Below are positions 32,367 through 41,056 of a DNA stretch of 64,000 nt, in pieces; within the stretch, counting starts at the first letter, position 1, and every line of letters starts with the position of its first letter. Under the pieces are notes generated by a model. That model did not search any database, was not told the origin of the DNA, and saw only the letters and a program-made list of their open reading frames with translations. The stretch is from Streptosporangium pseudovulgare (GTDB lineage Bacteria > Actinomycetota > Actinomycetes > Streptosporangiales > Streptosporangiaceae), in contig NZ_BMQJ01000003.1 in assembly GCF_014648055.1 (NCBI RefSeq), positions 434,001-498,000 of the forward strand, read 5' to 3'. A program made the translations under genes and the position numbers.

Positions 32367-32428
32367 ATTTCGACCGTGCGCGGAGACGAGATCGGATCCT
32401 GCCCGCGATAGCGGCCGACGCGGCGGGG

Positions 32429-33097
32429 TCATCGGTCCCGGCGCGCCGGCCGGGAGGGCAGCAGCCGTACCTGCCCCCGGCCCAGCAGGAGCAACGGGTC
32501 GAGGTACAGCCGGTCGCGGAGCAGCCCCCAGTGCAGGCAGCCGGCGGGGCAGTGGCCGGGGACGTCCTGGAGGGCGCCGATCACCTGGTTCCGCTCCACG
32601 GCCTGGCCGCGCCGTACCGAGGGGGTGACGGGAAGGTAGGTCGTCCGCAGGCCGTCGTCGTGGAGAACGGTGACCACGTCTCGCCCGGCGAGCGGCCCGG
32701 CGTAGCCGACCGTGCCGGCGCCGGCGGCGCGGACCTCCGTGCCGGGCGGTGCGGCGAGGTCGGTTCCCCGGTGCCCGGCCAGCCAGGGCCGCGCCGGGGG
32801 CGCGAACCCACGGAGCACATGGAGCCGTCCGGTGAGCGGTGGATCCCACCGGGGGGAGGGTCCGGTGACCCGGGGATGAGGCGGGAGCTCCGCCTCGGAG
32901 TGCGGCGGGGACGCGGCTTCCGGGTGCGGGGAGGGCCGGCGGGGGCCGGGATGGAGAGATCCGGGCCGGGGGACGACGGTTTCCGGGCGGCCCGTCGGGT
33001 CTTCCCGATCCCGGTCCGGGGCGCCCGCGGCTCCCGGTGCGGTCATCAGCAGTGCCGGTAGCAGGAGATGCGTCCCGAGGGTGCGGAAGGAGCTCAT
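32429..33097 (-). CDS. M23-family peptidoglycan endopeptidase, secreted
   Basis: 222 residues. An LytM-type metallopeptidase acting on cell-wall cross-links outside the cell. Signal peptide MSSFRTLGTHLLLPALLMTAPGAAGA, Pro/Ser-rich linker, then the domain: LRGFAPPARPWLAGHRGTDLAAPPGTEVRAAGAGTVGYAG with the HxxxD zinc ligands, VTVLHDDGLRTTYLPV, GHCPAGCLHWGLLR. The last motif reads C-L-H in place of H-x-H, so one residue differs from the classical catalytic pair. The ATG at 33097 is chosen because it begins the signal peptide. The 22-bp element shared with yraN lies 36 bp upstream. An M23 gene before rpsB is common in actinobacteria. Confidence 0.87.
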   Translation of the reverse strand: MSSFRTLGTHLLLPALLMTAPGAAGAPDRDREDPTGRPETVVPRPGSLHPGPRRPSPHPEAASPPHSEAELPPHPRVTGPSPRWDPPLTGRLHVLRGFAPPARPWLAGHRGTDLAAPPGTEVRAAGAGTVGYAGPLAGRDVVTVLHDDGLRTTYLPVTPSVRRGQAVERNQVIGALQDVPGHCPAGCLHWGLLRDRLYLDPLLLLGRGQVRLLPSRPARRDR

Positions 33098-33132
33098 CCG
33101 CCCAGCATGGGGATCGCGGCGCGGGCCGGGCC

Positions 33133-33154
33133 GAGCCGAACGCGGTTCTGTGGA
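33133..33154 (-). repeat. 22-bp element upstream of the M23 gene (copy 2)
   Basis: Read on the minus strand these 22 bases equal 28580-28601 exactly. Both copies lie on the coding strand of, and 36-49 bp ahead of, the next start codon (M23 peptidase here, yraN there). Flanking bases differ. Confidence 0.8.
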
Positions 33155-33196
33155 TGGCCGGCGCGACATCGCGGACGGCACGCGCCCCCGGAAAGC

Positions 33197-33271
33197 GGCG
33201 TGACGTCAGGGCGGCACGTGTCACCGGGGAGACGGCGTGACGTCAGGGGCGGCACGTGTCACCGAGGAGAC
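33197..33271. repeat. 37-38-bp tandem repeat spanning the MFS stop codon
   Basis: Units 33197-33233 and 33234-33271 differ by one inserted G and one substitution; each begins GGCGTGACGTCAGG and contains CACGTGTCACC. The minus-strand stop of the MFS gene (33259-33261) lies in the second unit and has a copy in the first. Confidence 0.85.
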
Positions 33272-34536
33272 GGCGTGGGGGAGTGGCGCAGCGGGGAGAG
33301 CCAGACCAGCGGGACGGTGAGGAGCGCGATGCCCGCCGCGCCGCACCACAGCACCGGGCGCAGGCCGAACAGCTCGCCGGCCACGCCGCCCGCCAGGCCG
33401 CCCGCGGCGACGACGCCGTGGATCCCGAAGGTCATCGTGGCGTTGACCCGGCCCCGCAGTTCGGTGGGGGCCTCCCTGAGGGTGATGGCTCCCATGCAGG
33501 TGGCGAAGGCGACGATCGCCACGCCGCTGACGAGCCCGCTGGCCGCCATGACGGCGAACCGGGCCCAGATCGGGCCGGAGGCGAGCGCCGTCACCACGTA
33601 GTCGAGCGGGAACAGCAGTACCGCGTAGCGGAGCATGCGGTTCTCTCCCATCCGCCCGATGAGGCGCGTCGTGGCCAGGGCGCCGAGCAGGCCGCCCACG
33701 CCGAAGCACGCGCTGACCGCGCCGACCATCCCGGCGGGCAGGTCGAGGACGGTGACGGCGTAGAGGACGAAGATCGCCATGTACGCGCCGCCGAAGAAGT
33801 TGATCGTCATCCCGGAGCCGCAGAGCGCGCGGAGCGTCGGGGCCGCCACCACGGCGCGCAGTCCCTCGCGGATCTCGGTCCACATGCCGCGCGGGGCCGC
33901 GGGCACGTGCTTCTCCGGGGCCCGGATGCCGCGGATCAGGAACGCCGAGGCGAGGAAGGACAGCGCGTCGGCGAGCAGCGCGAACGGCGCGGTGAAGATC
34001 TGGACGAGCAGGCCGGACAGGCTCGGCCCGCCGATGACCGCCAGGGAGTTCGCCGTCTGGAAGCCGGCCAGGGCCTGGGGCCGCTGGCTCTCGTCGACCA
34101 CGGCGGCGATATGCGGGAAGCTGCAGGCCCGGAAGAGCACCGAGCAGAGGCCGACGGTGAACGTCACGGCGATCAGCCACGGCACGGTCAGCCATCCGGC
34201 GAGCCAGGCCACCGGGACGGTGGCGGTCGCCGCCGCCGCGGTCAGCTCGCAGCCGATCATGACGGGCCGGTGCCGCCGCATCCGGTCGGCCAGCGCGCCC
34301 GCCTGGAGCCCGGCCAGCAGGTAGGGGAGGGCGCCGGCGGCGGAGAGGACGCCCATCTGCGCGGGGGAGGCGCCGAGGAGGGCGGCGGCGGTCAGCGGCA
34401 CGGCCAGCCGGGAGACCTCGGCGCCGGTCTCGGAGACGGCGCGCGCCGACAGCAGCAGCCGGTAGTCACGCTGCCGGCGGAGGGGGACGGGGCGGGTCTC
34501 GGAGACGGCGTCGTCGGTCTGAAGGGAATGCTTCAC
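33259..34536 (-). CDS. MFS transporter, EntS/macrolide-efflux type
   Basis: 425-residue membrane protein with about 12 helices, a proton-driven exporter of the MFS_3 type. Recognisable parts: RDYRLLLSARAVSETGAEVSRLAVPLTAAALLGASPAQMGVLSAAGALPYLLAGLQAGALADRMRRHRPVMIGCEL, and later GLVSGVAIVAFATCMGAITLREAPTELRGRVNATMTFGIHG. The GTG at 34536 starts VKHSLQ. It diverges from an ArsR-like regulator, with three operator-like repeats between them, one overlapping the start codon. The substrate is unknown; a small lipophilic drug or siderophore is plausible. Confidence 0.88.
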   Translation of the reverse strand: MKHSLQTDDAVSETRPVPLRRQRDYRLLLSARAVSETGAEVSRLAVPLTAAALLGASPAQMGVLSAAGALPYLLAGLQAGALADRMRRHRPVMIGCELTAAAATATVPVAWLAGWLTVPWLIAVTFTVGLCSVLFRACSFPHIAAVVDESQRPQALAGFQTANSLAVIGGPSLSGLLVQIFTAPFALLADALSFLASAFLIRGIRAPEKHVPAAPRGMWTEIREGLRAVVAAPTLRALCGSGMTINFFGGAYMAIFVLYAVTVLDLPAGMVGAVSACFGVGGLLGALATTRLIGRMGENRMLRYAVLLFPLDYVVTALASGPIWARFAVMAASGLVSGVAIVAFATCMGAITLREAPTELRGRVNATMTFGIHGVVAAGGLAGGVAGELFGLRPVLWCGAAGIALLTVPLVWLSPLRHSPTPSPR

Positions 34537-34587
34537 ATATATGAAAGTATCCCTTCACAGATCTGAAGGCAATCTTTCAGAGCTGAG
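34531..34587. promoter_or_regulatory. Three phased operators between MFS exporter and ArsR-like regulator
   Basis: CTTCA-N6-TGAA(A)G occurs at 34531-34547 and CTTCA-N6-TGAAG at 34553-34568, and a weaker CTTTCA-N4-TGAG at 34574-34587. The TTCA half-sites are exactly 22 bp apart (34532, 34554, 34576), two helical turns, so bound dimers would line up on one face. The first site overlaps the MFS start codon. Confidence 0.7.
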
Positions 34588-34603
34588 CGGGTACGGTTTC
34601 CCC

Positions 34604-35233
34604 ATGACCCAGGAGGCGCGCAGGCAGCTCACCGACCCCGTGGCGATGCGGGCGCTCGCCCACCCCGCGCGGCTGGCGATCCTGAACCGGCTGCAGGCCG
34701 AGGGGCCGGCCACCGCGACCGAGGTGGCCGAGGTCGTCGGCATCACGCCCAGCGCCGCCAGCTACCACCTGCGGATGCTCGCCAAGTACGGCTTCGCGGA
34801 GGACGCGCCCGCGCGCGGCGACGCCCGGGAGCGCATGTGGCGGCACAGCTCCGGAGGCATGGTCATCAGCCCTGAGGCCGGTGACCCGCCGGAGGTGCGG
34901 GCCGCCAAGGAACTGCTCATCAAGGCGGTGCGCGACCACGCCGCCGACGAGGCGACGCGCGCGCTGGCGAACTTCGACCGCGAGCCCGCCGAATGGCAGG
35001 AGGCGTCGGTCTTCTACCGGGCCGCCCTGCTGGTGAGCGCCGAGGAGCTCAAGGAGCTGCACCGGCGGATCGACGAACTGCTGGACCCCTACTCGATCAA
35101 CCGGCGCGACCGGGCGGGGGTCCCGCTCGGCGCCCGGGTCGCGGAGGCGCATGTGAACCTCTTCCCCCGCGCCGAGCGACGCCCGCACGGGCTCCCGCAG
35201 GAGGGCACGCACCCCGGCCCCCTCGACGGGTAG
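34604..35233 (+). CDS. ArsR-like winged-helix regulator
   Basis: 209 residues. The winged helix is clear: MTQEARRQLTDPVAMRALAHPARLAILNRLQAEGPATATEVAEVVGITPSAASYHLRMLAKYGFAEDAPARGDARERMWRHSSGGM. The C-terminal half is an alpha-helical domain (ELLIKAVRDHAADEATRALANFDREPAEWQEASVFYRAALLVSAEELKELHRRIDELL), as in HTH_20-type regulators. I start at the ATG at 34604; 21 more codons are open upstream but would run through the operator repeats. Metal-binding Cys residues are absent, so it is probably a drug or redox sensor controlling the divergent exporter. Confidence 0.87.
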   Translation: MTQEARRQLTDPVAMRALAHPARLAILNRLQAEGPATATEVAEVVGITPSAASYHLRMLAKYGFAEDAPARGDARERMWRHSSGGMVISPEAGDPPEVRAAKELLIKAVRDHAADEATRALANFDREPAEWQEASVFYRAALLVSAEELKELHRRIDELLDPYSINRRDRAGVPLGARVAEAHVNLFPRAERRPHGLPQEGTHPGPLDG

Positions 35234-35555
35234 GCATTTCCGCCTCCCCCGTCGGCGGGGCGCCGTTCCCCCGCGGGCGGAGGGCGGTTCCCCCCGCCGG
35301 CCCGGGGACGGTTTCCTCGCGTGCGGTCAGGATGGCTGACGCGCCGGGGTCGGGCGAAGGTCCGGCTGAGGGTACACTTTTCGATGGCCTGCACCGCGCG
35401 GGCCGACTTCGCATGTCCCGCTGAGAACCATCTCCCTCGGTCCGGGCGAGAGCCCGGCTGGAGCCGGTTCGGGGCATCAGGGCGGTGGCCGAGGGCCGCC
35501 GCGTCAACCGAGAACAGCGCCCAGCGATGGGCGCCCCGACCTGGAGGACAATCAC
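35234..35555 (+). promoter_or_regulatory. Promoter and leader of rpsB
   Basis: 322 bp without a gene. The first 100 bp are GC-rich with inverted CCCCGCC/GGCGGGG segments that may terminate the ArsR gene. TACACT at 35373-35378 followed by TTTTCG is the best -10. A leader of about 170 nt follows, ending in a good ribosome-binding site (CTGGAGGACAATCACATG). A GCGCCCAGCGATGGGCGC hairpin sits just before it, a possible site for autogenous control by S2. Confidence 0.45.
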
Positions 35556-36458
35556 ATGTCCACCCCCGTCGTCACCATGCGACAGCTGCTCGAGAGCGGC
35601 GTTCACTTCGGCCACCAGACTCGTCGCTGGAACCCGAAGATGAAGCGCTTCATCTTCACCGAGCGCAACGGCATCTACATCATCGACCTCCAGAAGTCGC
35701 TGTCCTACATCGACCGGGCCTACGACTTCGTCAAGGAGACCGTCGCCCACGGCGGCACGATCATGTTCATCGGCACGAAGAAGCAGGCGCAGGAGGCCAT
35801 CGCCGAGCAGGCGTCCCGCGTCGGCATGCCGTACGTCAACCAGCGCTGGCTGGGCGGCATGCTCACCAACTTCTCCACCGTGCACAAGAGGCTCCAGCGT
35901 CTGAAGGAGCTCGAGGAGCTCGACTTCGACAACGTCGCCGGCTCGGGGCTCACCAAGAAGGAGCTCCTCATGCGCCGCCGCGAGAAGGAGAAGCTGGAGC
36001 GCACCCTCGGCGGTATCCGCGACATGGCCCGTGTTCCGAGCGCGGTGTGGGTCGTCGACACCAAGAAGGAGCACATCGGGATCAGCGAGGCCCGCAAGCT
36101 CAACATCCCGGTCGTCGCGATCCTCGACACCAACTGCGACCCGGACGAGGTCGACTACCCGATCCCGGGTAACGACGACGCCATCCGCGCCGTCGACCTG
36201 CTGACCCGCGTCGTGGCCGACGCCGTCGCCGCCGGTCTCATGGCCCGCGCCGGCGCCAACCGCGGTGACGACAAGCCGGCCGTCGCCGGTGGCGCCGAGC
36301 CGCTCGCCGAGTGGGAGCAGGAGCTGCTCGCCGGTTCCGAGAACGAGGCCAAGGCCGAGGCCGCCCCGGCTGAGGCTCCGGCCGCTGACGCCGCCCCGGC
36401 CGCCGAGGCCGCCCCGGCTGAGGCTCCGGCCGCCGAGGGCGACGACCAGCAGGCCTAG
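35556..36458 (+). CDS. rpsB: 30S ribosomal protein S2
   Basis: 300 residues. Diagnostic sequence: [63 protein letters not shown], then [26 protein letters not shown] and [54 protein letters not shown]. The last 50 residues are an Ala/Pro/Glu-rich extension with [16 protein letters not shown] repeats, common in actinobacteria. First of the rpsB-tsf-pyrH-frr-cdsA series. Confidence 0.98.
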   Translation: MSTPVVTMRQLLESGVHFGHQTRRWNPKMKRFIFTERNGIYIIDLQKSLSYIDRAYDFVKETVAHGGTIMFIGTKKQAQEAIAEQASRVGMPYVNQRWLGGMLTNFSTVHKRLQRLKELEELDFDNVAGSGLTKKELLMRRREKEKLERTLGGIRDMARVPSAVWVVDTKKEHIGISEARKLNIPVVAILDTNCDPDEVDYPIPGNDDAIRAVDLLTRVVADAVAAGLMARAGANRGDDKPAVAGGAEPLAEWEQELLAGSENEAKAEAAPAEAPAADAAPAAEAAPAEAPAAEGDDQQA

Positions 36459-36468
36459 TCCTCATCTC

Positions 36469-36540
36469 GTACGGCTCGCCGTACGAACCCGCAAGGCTCT
36501 TTTTCGGGTGGGTACGCCTCTTGGAGGGGCGTACCCACCC
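36469..36540 (+). terminator. Hairpins between rpsB and tsf (attenuator candidate)
   Basis: CGTACGGC-TC-GCCGTACG (about 36469-36486) is followed by a T-rich CTCTTTTT, then a perfect 13-bp stem GGGTGGGTACGCC (36506-36518) with GGCGTACCCACCC (36528-36540). The second hairpin has no U-tract after it. The arrangement may reduce read-through into tsf or mark processing between the two cistrons. Confidence 0.55.
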
Positions 36541-36571
36541 GGTCCACGACGATTCCGACGAGGAAAAGACA

Positions 36572-37405
36572 ATGGCTTCCGTGAACATGGCCGACGTCAA
36601 GCGGCTTCGCGAGCTGACCGCCGCCGGCATGATGGACTGCAAGAAGGCCCTGGAGGAGTCCGAGGGCGACTTCGACCGCGCCATCGAGATCCTGCGACTC
36701 AAGGGCGCCAAGGACGTCGGCAAGCGCGAGGCCCGCACCGCCTCCAACGGCCTGATCGCCCTGAAGCAGGACGGCGACTCGGCCGCCGCGCTGCTGGAGC
36801 TCAACTGCGAGACCGACTTCGTGGCCAAGGGCGAGCGCTTCCAGGAGCTGGCCGCCCAGGTCGTCGAGCACATCCTGGCGACCCGTCCGGCCGACGTCCC
36901 GGCCCTGCTGGAGTCGGAGTTCGACGGCAAGACCGTCAAGACCCACCTCGACGAGGCCAACGCCGCGCTGGGTGAGAAGATCGAGATCCGCCGCTTCGCG
37001 GTCCTCGAGGGCGGCTACATCGGCGCCTACATGCACAAGACCGACCCGCAGCTCCCGCCGGCGGTCGGCGTGCTCGTGCAGCTCGACGCCGCGAACGCCG
37101 AGGTCGCCAAGGACATCGCCCAGCACGCCGCCGCGATGGCTCCGAAGTACCTCAACCCGGACGCCGTCCCCGCCGACGTCATCGAGAAGGAGCGCGCGCT
37201 CTTCGAGGAGATGACCCGCGAGGAGGGCAAGCCCGAGGCCGCCATCGGCAAGATCGTCGACGGCCGCATCAACGGCTGGTTCCGTGACTTCACCCTGCTG
37301 CAGCAGGCGTTCGTCAAGGACAACAAGAAGTCCATCGGCAAGTACGCCGACGAGAACGGTGTCAAGGTCGAGGCCTTCGTCCGCTTCAAGGTCGGCCAGG
37401 CTTAG
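36572..37405 (+). CDS. tsf: Elongation factor Ts
   Basis: 277 residues. Nucleotide exchange factor for EF-Tu. Start MASVNMADVKRLRELTAAGMMDCKKALEESEGDFDRAIEILRLKGAKDVGKREARTASNGLI, then the TDFVAKGERF signature and two core subdomains. GACGAGGAAAAGACA before the ATG is the ribosome-binding site. Length is normal for actinobacteria. Follows rpsB after a hairpin-rich 113-bp gap. Confidence 0.98.
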   Translation: MASVNMADVKRLRELTAAGMMDCKKALEESEGDFDRAIEILRLKGAKDVGKREARTASNGLIALKQDGDSAAALLELNCETDFVAKGERFQELAAQVVEHILATRPADVPALLESEFDGKTVKTHLDEANAALGEKIEIRRFAVLEGGYIGAYMHKTDPQLPPAVGVLVQLDAANAEVAKDIAQHAAAMAPKYLNPDAVPADVIEKERALFEEMTREEGKPEAAIGKIVDGRINGWFRDFTLLQQAFVKDNKKSIGKYADENGVKVEAFVRFKVGQA

Positions 37406-37411
37406 TCTTAA

Positions 37412-38226
<815 letters not shown>

Positions 38227-38227
<1 letters not shown>

Positions 38228-38392
38228 GGAGCGAGCCTGACGAGCGAGCGGAGCGGTGCGCGACGTAGGAGTGTCCCGCGAAGTGAGTGAGGATGGTGAG
38301 CGACCCATGAGCGGGGAGCGAGCCTGACGAGCGAGCGGAGCGGTGCGCGACGTAGGAGTGTCCCGCGAAGTGAGTGAGGATGGTGAGCGACC
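38227..38392. repeat. Perfect 79-bp direct repeat between pyrH and frr
   Basis: Copies at 38227-38305 and 38314-38392 are identical over 79 bases, separated by CATGAGCG (period 87). The unit starts GGGAGCGAGCCTGACGAGCG and ends GAGCGACC. It is rich in GAGCG/GCGAG motifs. It fills almost the whole gap between the two genes and ends 17 bases before the frr start. Confidence 0.95.
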
Positions 38393-38409
38393 GAGAAGAA
38401 GGAGTCGCT

Positions 38410-38967
38410 GTGATCGACGATACCCTCCTCGAAGCCGAGGAAAAGATGGACAAGGCCGTGTCGGTGGCGAGGGACGATCTCGCCGGCATCCGTACGGGCC
38501 GCGTCACCCCGTCGATGTTCAACAAGATCACCGCTGAGTACTACGGGACGCCCACTCCCATTCAGCAGCTGGCCTCGTTCCATGTTCCCGAGGCTCGCAT
38601 GGTCATCATCCAGCCCTTCGACAAGGGCTCGATGGCCGCGATCGAGAAGGCGATCCGCAACTCCGACCTCGGTGTCAACCCCGGTAACGACGGTCAGGTC
38701 ATCCGCGTGGCCTTCCCCGAGCTGTCGGAGGAGCGCCGCAAGGAGTATGTGAAGGTCGCCCGGAACAAGGCGGAGCAGGCCAAGGTCTCCACCCGCAACA
38801 TCCGCCGCCACGCCAAGGAGACGCTCGACAAGCTGATCAAGGACGGCGAGGCGGGCGAGGACGAGGTGCGTCGCGCGGAGAAGGAGCTCGACGAGCTCAC
38901 CCAGAAGCACGTCGCTAAGATCGATGAGCTGCTCCGGCAGAAGGAAGCCGAGCTGCTCGAAGTCTGA
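38410..38967 (+). CDS. frr: Ribosome recycling factor
   Basis: 185 residues. Splits post-termination ribosomes with EF-G. Conserved: [133 protein letters not shown]. Start GTG at 38410 with AAGGAG five bases upstream gives [10 protein letters not shown], the usual start; 12 codons further upstream are open but lie in the duplicated sequence. Confidence 0.97.
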   Translation: MIDDTLLEAEEKMDKAVSVARDDLAGIRTGRVTPSMFNKITAEYYGTPTPIQQLASFHVPEARMVIIQPFDKGSMAAIEKAIRNSDLGVNPGNDGQVIRVAFPELSEERRKEYVKVARNKAEQAKVSTRNIRRHAKETLDKLIKDGEAGEDEVRRAEKELDELTQKHVAKIDELLRQKEAELLEV

Positions 38968-38975
38968 TTCGTGGT

Positions 38976-39015
38976 CCTTGTCCCGTCCGGGTCTCCGGTA
39001 CGGGACAAGGATTTT
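38976..39015 (+). terminator. Intrinsic terminator between frr and cdsA
   Basis: Perfect 11-bp stem CCTTGTCCCGT (38976-38986) with ACGGGACAAGG (39000-39010), 13-base loop, followed by ATTTT. It starts nine bases after the frr stop, and the cdsA start lies only about 21 bases beyond the T-tract. Confidence 0.8.
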
Positions 39016-39035
39016 GTGTACGGAAGTGGGACCCC

Positions 39036-39860
39036 TTGGAAGCTGCGGCGGGCGGTAGCCGTACCGGCCGGAATCTCCCCGCCGCCATCGCGGTGGGCGT
39101 CGGCCTGGGAGCGGCCGTCATCGGCTCCCTCTACTTCGTCAAGGTGCTCTTCCTCGCCGTGGTGATCGCGGCGGTGGGCGTCGGTGTGACGGAGCTGGTC
39201 AGGTCGTTCGCGCAGAGGGACATCCGGGTTCCGCTGATCCCGTCGATCGCCGGGATGGCCGCCATACTCGTCGGCGCCTACTACGGCGGGCCCGCCTGGA
39301 TGATCGGCCTCTTCGCGGCGACGGTCCTGGTGCTGATGGTCTGGCGGATGTTCCAGGGCACCGAGGGGTACGTCCGCGACGTCTCCGCCACCGTCCTGGT
39401 CACGGTCTATCCGTCGTTCCTCGTCGCGTTCGTGGCACTGCTGCTCAGCCACCCGGTCGACGGCCCGGACCGGGTGATCACCTTCATCGCCACGACGGTC
39501 GCGAGCGACATCGGCGGGTACGCCGCGGGAGTCCTCTTCGGCAAGCACAAGATGTCCCCGCTGATCAGCCCGAAGAAGACCTGGGAGGGCTTCGCCGGCT
39601 CGGCGCTCGCCTGCATGGCCGTGGGCGGCTGGCTGGTCTCCTGGCTGCTGGAGGCCGAGATCTGGAAGGGCGTCCTGATCGGCGCGGTGGTCGTGGTGTT
39701 CGCCACGCTCGGGGACCTCGTCGAGTCGGTGATCAAGCGGGACCTCGGCGTCAAGGACATGGGAAGCGTGCTGCCGGGCCACGGCGGCCTGATGGACCGG
39801 CTCGACTCTCTCCTCGCCGCGCTCATCCCGGTCTGGGCGCTGCTCACCCTGCTGATCTGA
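39036..39860 (+). CDS. cdsA: Phosphatidate cytidylyltransferase
   Basis: 274 residues. Makes CDP-diacylglycerol from phosphatidate and CTP in the membrane. About eight transmembrane segments, and the C-terminal signature VASDIGGYAAGVLFGKHKMSPLISPKKTWEGFAGS...FATLGDLVESVIKRDLGVKDMGSVLPGHGGLMDRLDSL, which contains the S-x(8)-R-x(7)-KD-like motif. The TTG at 39036 (reading LEAAAGGSRTGRNL) follows GGAAGTGGG and is the best upstream start; the true start may be downstream. Its mRNA would begin after, or escape through, the terminator just upstream. Confidence 0.93.
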   Translation: MEAAAGGSRTGRNLPAAIAVGVGLGAAVIGSLYFVKVLFLAVVIAAVGVGVTELVRSFAQRDIRVPLIPSIAGMAAILVGAYYGGPAWMIGLFAATVLVLMVWRMFQGTEGYVRDVSATVLVTVYPSFLVAFVALLLSHPVDGPDRVITFIATTVASDIGGYAAGVLFGKHKMSPLISPKKTWEGFAGSALACMAVGGWLVSWLLEAEIWKGVLIGAVVVVFATLGDLVESVIKRDLGVKDMGSVLPGHGGLMDRLDSLLAALIPVWALLTLLI

Positions 39861-39909
39861 CCGCCCGGTGCCCGGGCGGGCCGCGCCGGCCGGGAAACCG
39901 GACGCCGGG

Positions 39910-40992
39910 TCAGCCCGTCCGGGTGATCCGGTCGGCCGGCAGCCGGGGCAGCAGCGCGCGGTAGCCGTTCGCGGCGGACAGGCGCAGCTCGTCGTCGGTG
40001 AGCGGCACCAGCCAGAGCCACCGTACGGCGTCGCCGCCGAAGGTGAAGCCCGACAGGTCCGGCAGGCCGGGCGGCCCGGCGAGCATGATGACGCCGTTGT
40101 AGGCGGAGCCGAGCGGGAACGTCTCCGGCCGGTGATACCACTTCGCCGTGTGCCCGTGACCCAGCCAGGTGACCGAGTGCCAGGGGTACTGCGCCAGCCA
40201 CAGGAACAGCCGGGCCGCCTCCCGGGCGTCGCCCCGGGTCGCGACGGCGAGCTCCACCCGGGCGTAGGCCTCCGGCCGGTCGATGTACTGCTCCACCGTG
40301 GGCATCCGCTGGCAGCTCATCCCCACCGTGGACAGGATCGTGTGCTCCCGGTCCCGCTCCGGCGGCCGCTCGGTGATGCCGACCGTGGGCAGCCGTCCGC
40401 CGCCGGCGTCCCAGAACCTCCCCGCGGTGCCGACCGCCCGGTCCAGGTGGCCCATCACGAACTGCTGGAAGGTGGCCCAGGAGCCTTCACTCCCGCGCCA
40501 CTCCCAGTAGGAGCGGGCCTTGGCCAGCCGCGGGGCCAGGGCTTCCATCGCGTCCTCCAGGGACCAGGCGAACGGCGACTCGCCCACCGCGTCGCGGGAG
40601 TATCCCGGCATGCCGCGGCTCACGTCGGCCCAGCCAGGAATGACCGCCAGCAGCTCGTCGTTCTCGTACAGGGCGACGCCGTCGCCCTCCTCGAACCACA
40701 GCGACCGCAGGGTGCCCAGCGGTCGCCTGCCGCCGGGGTGCCGGGTGTTCGCGCGGACGGCCACCGGCGGGAGTTCGGAGTTCAGCCGATCCAGGTCGGT
40801 CGTCTCCGGGGCCGGAACGTGGTTGGCCAGCCACACCGCTCCGTGGACCTCGCCCTTCGGCCCGCACAGGTAAGCTACCGAGGAAGTCTCGTCGCGTTCG
40901 ACCACCAGGGTGCGGCTTCCGTAGGGGCTGGCGTCGCTGAGCAGGATCTCGATGCCGTCTCCCCGCTCACCCGCGGACCGGATTGTCGCCAT
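39910..40992 (-). CDS. SUFU-domain protein
   Basis: 360-residue cytosolic protein. The C-terminal part (YARVELAVATRGDAREAARLFLWLAQYPWHSVTWLGHGHTAKWYHRPETFPLGSAYNGVIMLAGPPGLPDLSGFTFGGDAVRWLWLVPLTDDELRLSAANGYRALLPRL) has the pattern of bacterial suppressor-of-fused domains. The N-terminal half (WFEEGDGVALYENDELLAVIPGWADVSRGMPGYSRDA) is a beta-rich domain I do not recognise. Such proteins are found in immunity loci and as housekeeping genes; no toxin gene is adjacent here. Start ATG at 40992 diverges from rlmN with a 64-bp gap. Confidence 0.75.
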   Translation of the reverse strand: MATIRSAGERGDGIEILLSDASPYGSRTLVVERDETSSVAYLCGPKGEVHGAVWLANHVPAPETTDLDRLNSELPPVAVRANTRHPGGRRPLGTLRSLWFEEGDGVALYENDELLAVIPGWADVSRGMPGYSRDAVGESPFAWSLEDAMEALAPRLAKARSYWEWRGSEGSWATFQQFVMGHLDRAVGTAGRFWDAGGGRLPTVGITERPPERDREHTILSTVGMSCQRMPTVEQYIDRPEAYARVELAVATRGDAREAARLFLWLAQYPWHSVTWLGHGHTAKWYHRPETFPLGSAYNGVIMLAGPPGLPDLSGFTFGGDAVRWLWLVPLTDDELRLSAANGYRALLPRLPADRITRTG

Positions 40993-41056
40993 ATCTCCGG
41001 ACTTTAGATCAGAGTCGAGTGTCGCTTCGAGTAACCGTTGAGAGAAGGCGTTGGAC

